9,256 bases of DNA from Flavobacteriaceae bacterium. GTDB lineage: Bacteria; Bacteroidota; Bacteroidia; Flavobacteriales; Flavobacteriaceae. The position numbers and the translations under genes were made by a program. A model generated the notes under the pieces. That model had not been told where the DNA came from, ran no database searches, and was given only the letters and a program-made list of their open reading frames with translations. The DNA lies in the NCBI GenBank assembly GCA_030613745.1, contig JAUWLK010000093.1, forward strand, positions 1 through 9,256, in the 5' to 3' direction. Of this stretch, positions 6,652-9,256 are shown in pieces; positions within the stretch are counted from its first letter, which is position 1; each line of letters begins with the position of its first letter.

Positions 6652-8199
6652 ATGAATAAACGGATTTTACTATTATTTTTCTTTTTCATTTCCGGTATTG
6701 TATCAGCTCAATTAACCGCAGCTAGTTACAGTGTAAAAAATTTAGATGCCAATTCAAAAAACTATGATTTTGGAACTACTTTTTATGGAAAAGATAAAAT
6801 TGTATTTTCATCTTCAAGACAAACGGGGGTCTCCAATAAAAAACGAGATAGTCAAGGACGATTTTTTTTAGATTTATATATTGGTGATGTAGATCAGAAA
6901 GGAGAAATTAATAAGGTAAGGCGATTTTCAAAAAGTGTAAATTCAAAATACAATGATGCCATGGTTGCTTTTTCACCTGACTTAAGAGATGTTTATTTCA
7001 CTTCAAATAATTACTTACACGGAGAATTAAAATCAGATAACTTAAAAATATTTAAGGCCACTATTGGCAGCAATGGAAACTGGACAAATATAGTGACTCT
7101 ACCCTTTAATAATGATGATTACAGTACAGGTCAACCATCTTTAAGTAAAGATGGAAAAAAACTCTATTTTGTGTCGGATATGCCTGGAGGCTATGGAGGT
7201 ACAGATGTGTATGTTGTACCTGTAAATAATGGTCATTATGGTGCTATAAAAAATTTGGGTTCAACCATTAATTCAAAATACAAAGAATACACACCGTATG
7301 TTGATGGAAATGTACTATATTTTTCTTCTGATCGCCCGGGAGGAATGGGAGGATTAGATATATATATGACCAAATTGGATGAATCAATTCTTGAGCCAAT
7401 TAACTTGGGAAAACCAATGAATAGTCGTGGAGATGATATTTCATTTATTATTGATAATGAAAAACAAAAAGGATATTTTTCATCCAATAGAAGAGGAGGA
7501 AAAGGCGATGATGATATTTACTCTTTTATACAAGAAACTATAAACCCTATTTGTGACCAGACTATAGAGGGAGTTTTAAAAGATAAAATTACAGGTTTTC
7601 CATTAATTAATGCATTTGCAACTTTATATAATAGTAAAGGAGTAAAAATAAGAAGGTTAGAAACACTTGCCGACGGGAAATTCTTTTTTAATTTAAAATG
7701 TGGTGAAACATATAAGATTACTGGAGATAAAATAGGATATTTTGAAAACGAAAATATTTTAATTACGAATAAAATAAATGGTTTTGAAAACATCGTTGTT
7801 CTGGGTCTTGATGAAAAAGAATTTATTACCAAAAATGGTAAAGAAATACTAAATATTAAATCAATACTCTTTGAGTTAAATGAAGCAAATATTAAAGATG
7901 ATTCAAAAGAAAACCTTGCTAAAGTAGTTAGGTTAATGAACAAATTCCCAAATATGGTTATTGAATTTGGTGCTCATACTGATGCTAGAGGTGGTGATGG
8001 TTATAATTTAAGACTATCTCAAAGAAGAGCAGTAGAAACAATTAATTATCTAATATCAATTGGTGCAGATACCAAAAGAATTTTAGGAAAAGGATTTGGC
8101 GAAACTCAATTGGTTAATAAATGTTCAAATGGTGTAGATTGTACTGAAATTGAACATCAACAAAATAGAAGAACGGAATTTGCAGTGATAAAAAAATAA
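6652..8199 (+). CDS. OmpA family protein with beta-propeller and CRD, PorE-like without TPR (copy 2)
   Basis: This 515-residue paralogue of the preceding gene has the same architecture: signal peptide (cleavage probably after VSA, residue 19), propeller blades about 38-293 (SLSKDGKKLYFVSD at 163-176, LYFSSDRPGGMGGLDIY at 222-238, SSNRRGGKGDDDIY), a CRD at about 299-375, and an OmpA domain (405-515) with HTDARG (D444) and LSQRRA (R459). The OmpA domains align without gaps over 111 residues, about 61 identical by eye. Cysteines C301/C350 and C491/C497 keep the same spacing as in copy 1. It lacks the Pro/Glu-rich linker of copy 1, which accounts for most of the 35-residue difference. Probable role: periplasmic, peptidoglycan-bound anchor or scaffold. 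No clear Shine-Dalgarno precedes the ATG; the signal peptide begins directly at this start, which supports it. Confidence 0.9.
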   Translation: MNKRILLLFFFFISGIVSAQLTAASYSVKNLDANSKNYDFGTTFYGKDKIVFSSSRQTGVSNKKRDSQGRFFLDLYIGDVDQKGEINKVRRFSKSVNSKYNDAMVAFSPDLRDVYFTSNNYLHGELKSDNLKIFKATIGSNGNWTNIVTLPFNNDDYSTGQPSLSKDGKKLYFVSDMPGGYGGTDVYVVPVNNGHYGAIKNLGSTINSKYKEYTPYVDGNVLYFSSDRPGGMGGLDIYMTKLDESILEPINLGKPMNSRGDDISFIIDNEKQKGYFSSNRRGGKGDDDIYSFIQETINPICDQTIEGVLKDKITGFPLINAFATLYNSKGVKIRRLETLADGKFFFNLKCGETYKITGDKIGYFENENILITNKINGFENIVVLGLDEKEFITKNGKEILNIKSILFELNEANIKDDSKENLAKVVRLMNKFPNMVIEFGAHTDARGGDGYNLRLSQRRAVETINYLISIGADTKRILGKGFGETQLVNKCSNGVDCTEIEHQQNRRTEFAVIKK

Positions 8200-8225
8200 T
8201 CATTATATTATCATATATTCATATT

Positions 8226-8256
8226 AAAAGCACTCTATTTTTAGAGTGCTTTTTTT
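8226..8256 (+). terminator. Strong rho-independent terminator closing the adhesin/anchor cassette
   Basis: AAAAGCACTCTA (8226-8237) and TAGAGTGCTTTT (8242-8253) form a perfect 12-bp stem with a TTTT loop, followed by T to 8256. It lies 26 nt after the stop of the second OmpA gene and isolates it from ileS. Confidence 0.92.
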
Positions 8257-8288
8257 GTTGTACAAAGCTTAAATAGGTAGAAAATATG

Positions 8289-8296
8289 TATTTTTG
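8289..8296 (+). promoter_or_regulatory. Bacteroidota-type -7 promoter element (TAnnTTTG) for ileS
   Basis: TATTTTTG matches the Bacteroidota -7 consensus TAnnTTTG exactly. No good TTTG -33 box lies at the expected 17-23 bp upstream (the stretch there is AAAGCTT). It sits just past the terminator and 26 nt before the chosen ileS start, the expected place for a promoter. Transcription would begin at about 8300-8304. Confidence 0.55.
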
Positions 8297-8322
8297 CAAA
8301 CTTAATGGAATTTGCAAGAAAA

Positions 8323-9256
8323 ATGAGTCAAAAATTTAGAGAATATAAAGGCTTAAGTTTAACAGATATAGCAGAAGAAACCCTTTTATTTTGGGAAGAG
8401 AACGATATATTCCAAAAAAGTATTAACTCAAGAGAAGGAAAAGAACAATTTGTGTTTTTTGAAGGACCACCTTCAGCTAATGGTTTGCCAGGTATTCATC
8501 ACGTGATGGGTAGAGCCATTAAAGATATTTTTTGTCGTTACAAAACCTTGCAGGGATTTCAGGTAAAACGAAAAGCAGGTTGGGATACTCATGGTTTACC
8601 TATTGAGTTAGGAGTTGAAAAAGAACTAGGTATTACCAAAGAAGATATTGGAAAAAAAATAAGTGTTGAAGATTACAATAATGCTTGTAAAAAAGCAGTA
8701 TTAAGATATACTGATGTATGGGAAGATCTTACTCATAAAATGGGCCACTGGGTAGATATGAATGATCCGTATATTACTTATAAGCCAAAATATATGGAGA
8801 CCCTTTGGTGGTTGTTAAAGCAACTTTACAATAAAGGTTTGTTGTATAAAGGTTATACGATCCAACCTTATTCACCAAAAGCCGGTACAGGTTTGAGCTC
8901 ACATGAATTAAATCAACCAGGAACATATCAAGATATTACAGATACTACTGTAGTTGCCCAATTTAAAACTATTAAAAATTCATTACCTGAATCTTTGCAA
9001 AATATAAAAGGTGATTTATATTTATTAGCATGGACAACAACGCCATGGACATTGCCTTCAAATACAGCGTTAACTGTTGGAAAAAAAATAGATTATGTAG
9101 TTGTAAAAACGATTAACCAATATACGTTTAAACCTATTAATGTTATTTTAGCCAAAGCATTAGTTAATTATCAATTTGGAAAGAAATTTATAAAAGTTGA
9201 TAATGAAAATGATATTAATTCCTTTAAAAGTGAAGATAAAAAAATACCATATTTTG
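8323..9256 (+). CDS. ileS: Isoleucyl-tRNA synthetase, N-terminal 311 residues (3' end beyond window)
   Basis: This class I aminoacyl-tRNA synthetase charges tRNA-Ile with isoleucine in the cytoplasm. The N-terminus MSQKFREYKGLSL and FVFFEGPPSANGLPGIHH (residues 43-60) match Bacteroidota IleRS. The HIGH-equivalent motif reads GIHH at 57-60 (8491-8502), not HxGH. AGWDTHGLPIE (85-95), WVDMNDPYITYKPKYME (143-159) and GYTIQPYSPKAGTGLSSHE (177-195) are conserved catalytic-domain segments. The CP1 editing domain has begun, with its Thr-rich AWTTTPWTLPSNTA at 236-249. The KMSKS loop and anticodon-binding region lie outside the window. An in-frame ATG at 8305 would add six residues, but it coincides with the predicted transcription start, so 8323 is preferred. 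The gene has no visible functional link to its neighbours. Confidence 0.95.
   Translation, partial: MSQKFREYKGLSLTDIAEETLLFWEENDIFQKSINSREGKEQFVFFEGPPSANGLPGIHHVMGRAIKDIFCRYKTLQGFQVKRKAGWDTHGLPIELGVEKELGITKEDIGKKISVEDYNNACKKAVLRYTDVWEDLTHKMGHWVDMNDPYITYKPKYMETLWWLLKQLYNKGLLYKGYTIQPYSPKAGTGLSSHELNQPGTYQDITDTTVVAQFKTIKNSLPESLQNIKGDLYLLAWTTTPWTLPSNTALTVGKKIDYVVVKTINQYTFKPINVILAKALVNYQFGKKFIKVDNENDINSFKSEDKKIPYF

Noticed and set aside
7236..7943. Two minus-strand frames opposite the second OmpA gene, and another at 3410-3640 opposite the adhesin end
   Set aside because: All are antisense to well-supported coding domains and lack independent evidence.
8200..8322. T-box or other aminoacylation-sensing leader before ileS
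   Set aside because: The gap is mostly a terminator for the upstream gene, and the predicted leader after the -7 box is only about 20 nt, too short for a T-box.

Overview
The window is AT-rich and looks like the chromosome of a member of the Bacteroidota, most likely a marine-type flavobacterium. The evidence is a type IX secretion system (T9SS) type B sorting domain, a PorP/SprF-family protein, OmpA proteins with PD40-like propellers, a TAnnTTTG promoter element, mostly weak ribosome binding sites, and a Bacteroidota-style isoleucyl-tRNA synthetase. All five genes lie on the + strand.

Layout. (1) Positions 1-3815 hold the 3' part of a giant surface protein gene whose 5' end lies outside the window. 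The visible 1270 residues contain a GEVED-like domain, five modules of about 204-217 residues (each a calcium-binding DxDxDG segment followed by an Ig-like domain), and a C-terminal T9SS type B sorting domain. (2) Positions 3816-3969 are an intergenic gap with a 12-bp hairpin and a second, smaller inverted repeat. (3) Positions 3970-4896 encode a PorP/SprF-family outer-membrane protein. (4) Positions 4928-6580 and 6652-8199 encode two paralogous periplasmic proteins (signal peptide, beta-propeller, carboxypeptidase-regulatory-like domain, OmpA peptidoglycan-binding domain), separated by a rho-independent terminator. (5) After a strong terminator and a promoter-like element, ileS starts at 8323 and runs off the right edge.

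How the genes work together (inference from family knowledge). Type B T9SS cargo generally depends on a PorP/SprF-like partner, usually encoded next door, for export or surface attachment. The OmpA/propeller proteins resemble the T9SS component PorE without its TPR part, and could tie the outer-membrane PorP/SprF-adhesin assembly to peptidoglycan. The first four genes therefore look like a dedicated adhesin export and anchoring cassette. ileS is an unrelated housekeeping gene that marks the right boundary of the cassette.

The points most worth a second look are the A-A-B-A-B order of the adhesin modules, the strict two-cysteines-per-module pattern, the tandem duplicated anchor genes that differ mainly in linker length, and the GIHH version of the HIGH motif in IleRS, a signature linked to mupirocin hyper-resistance.
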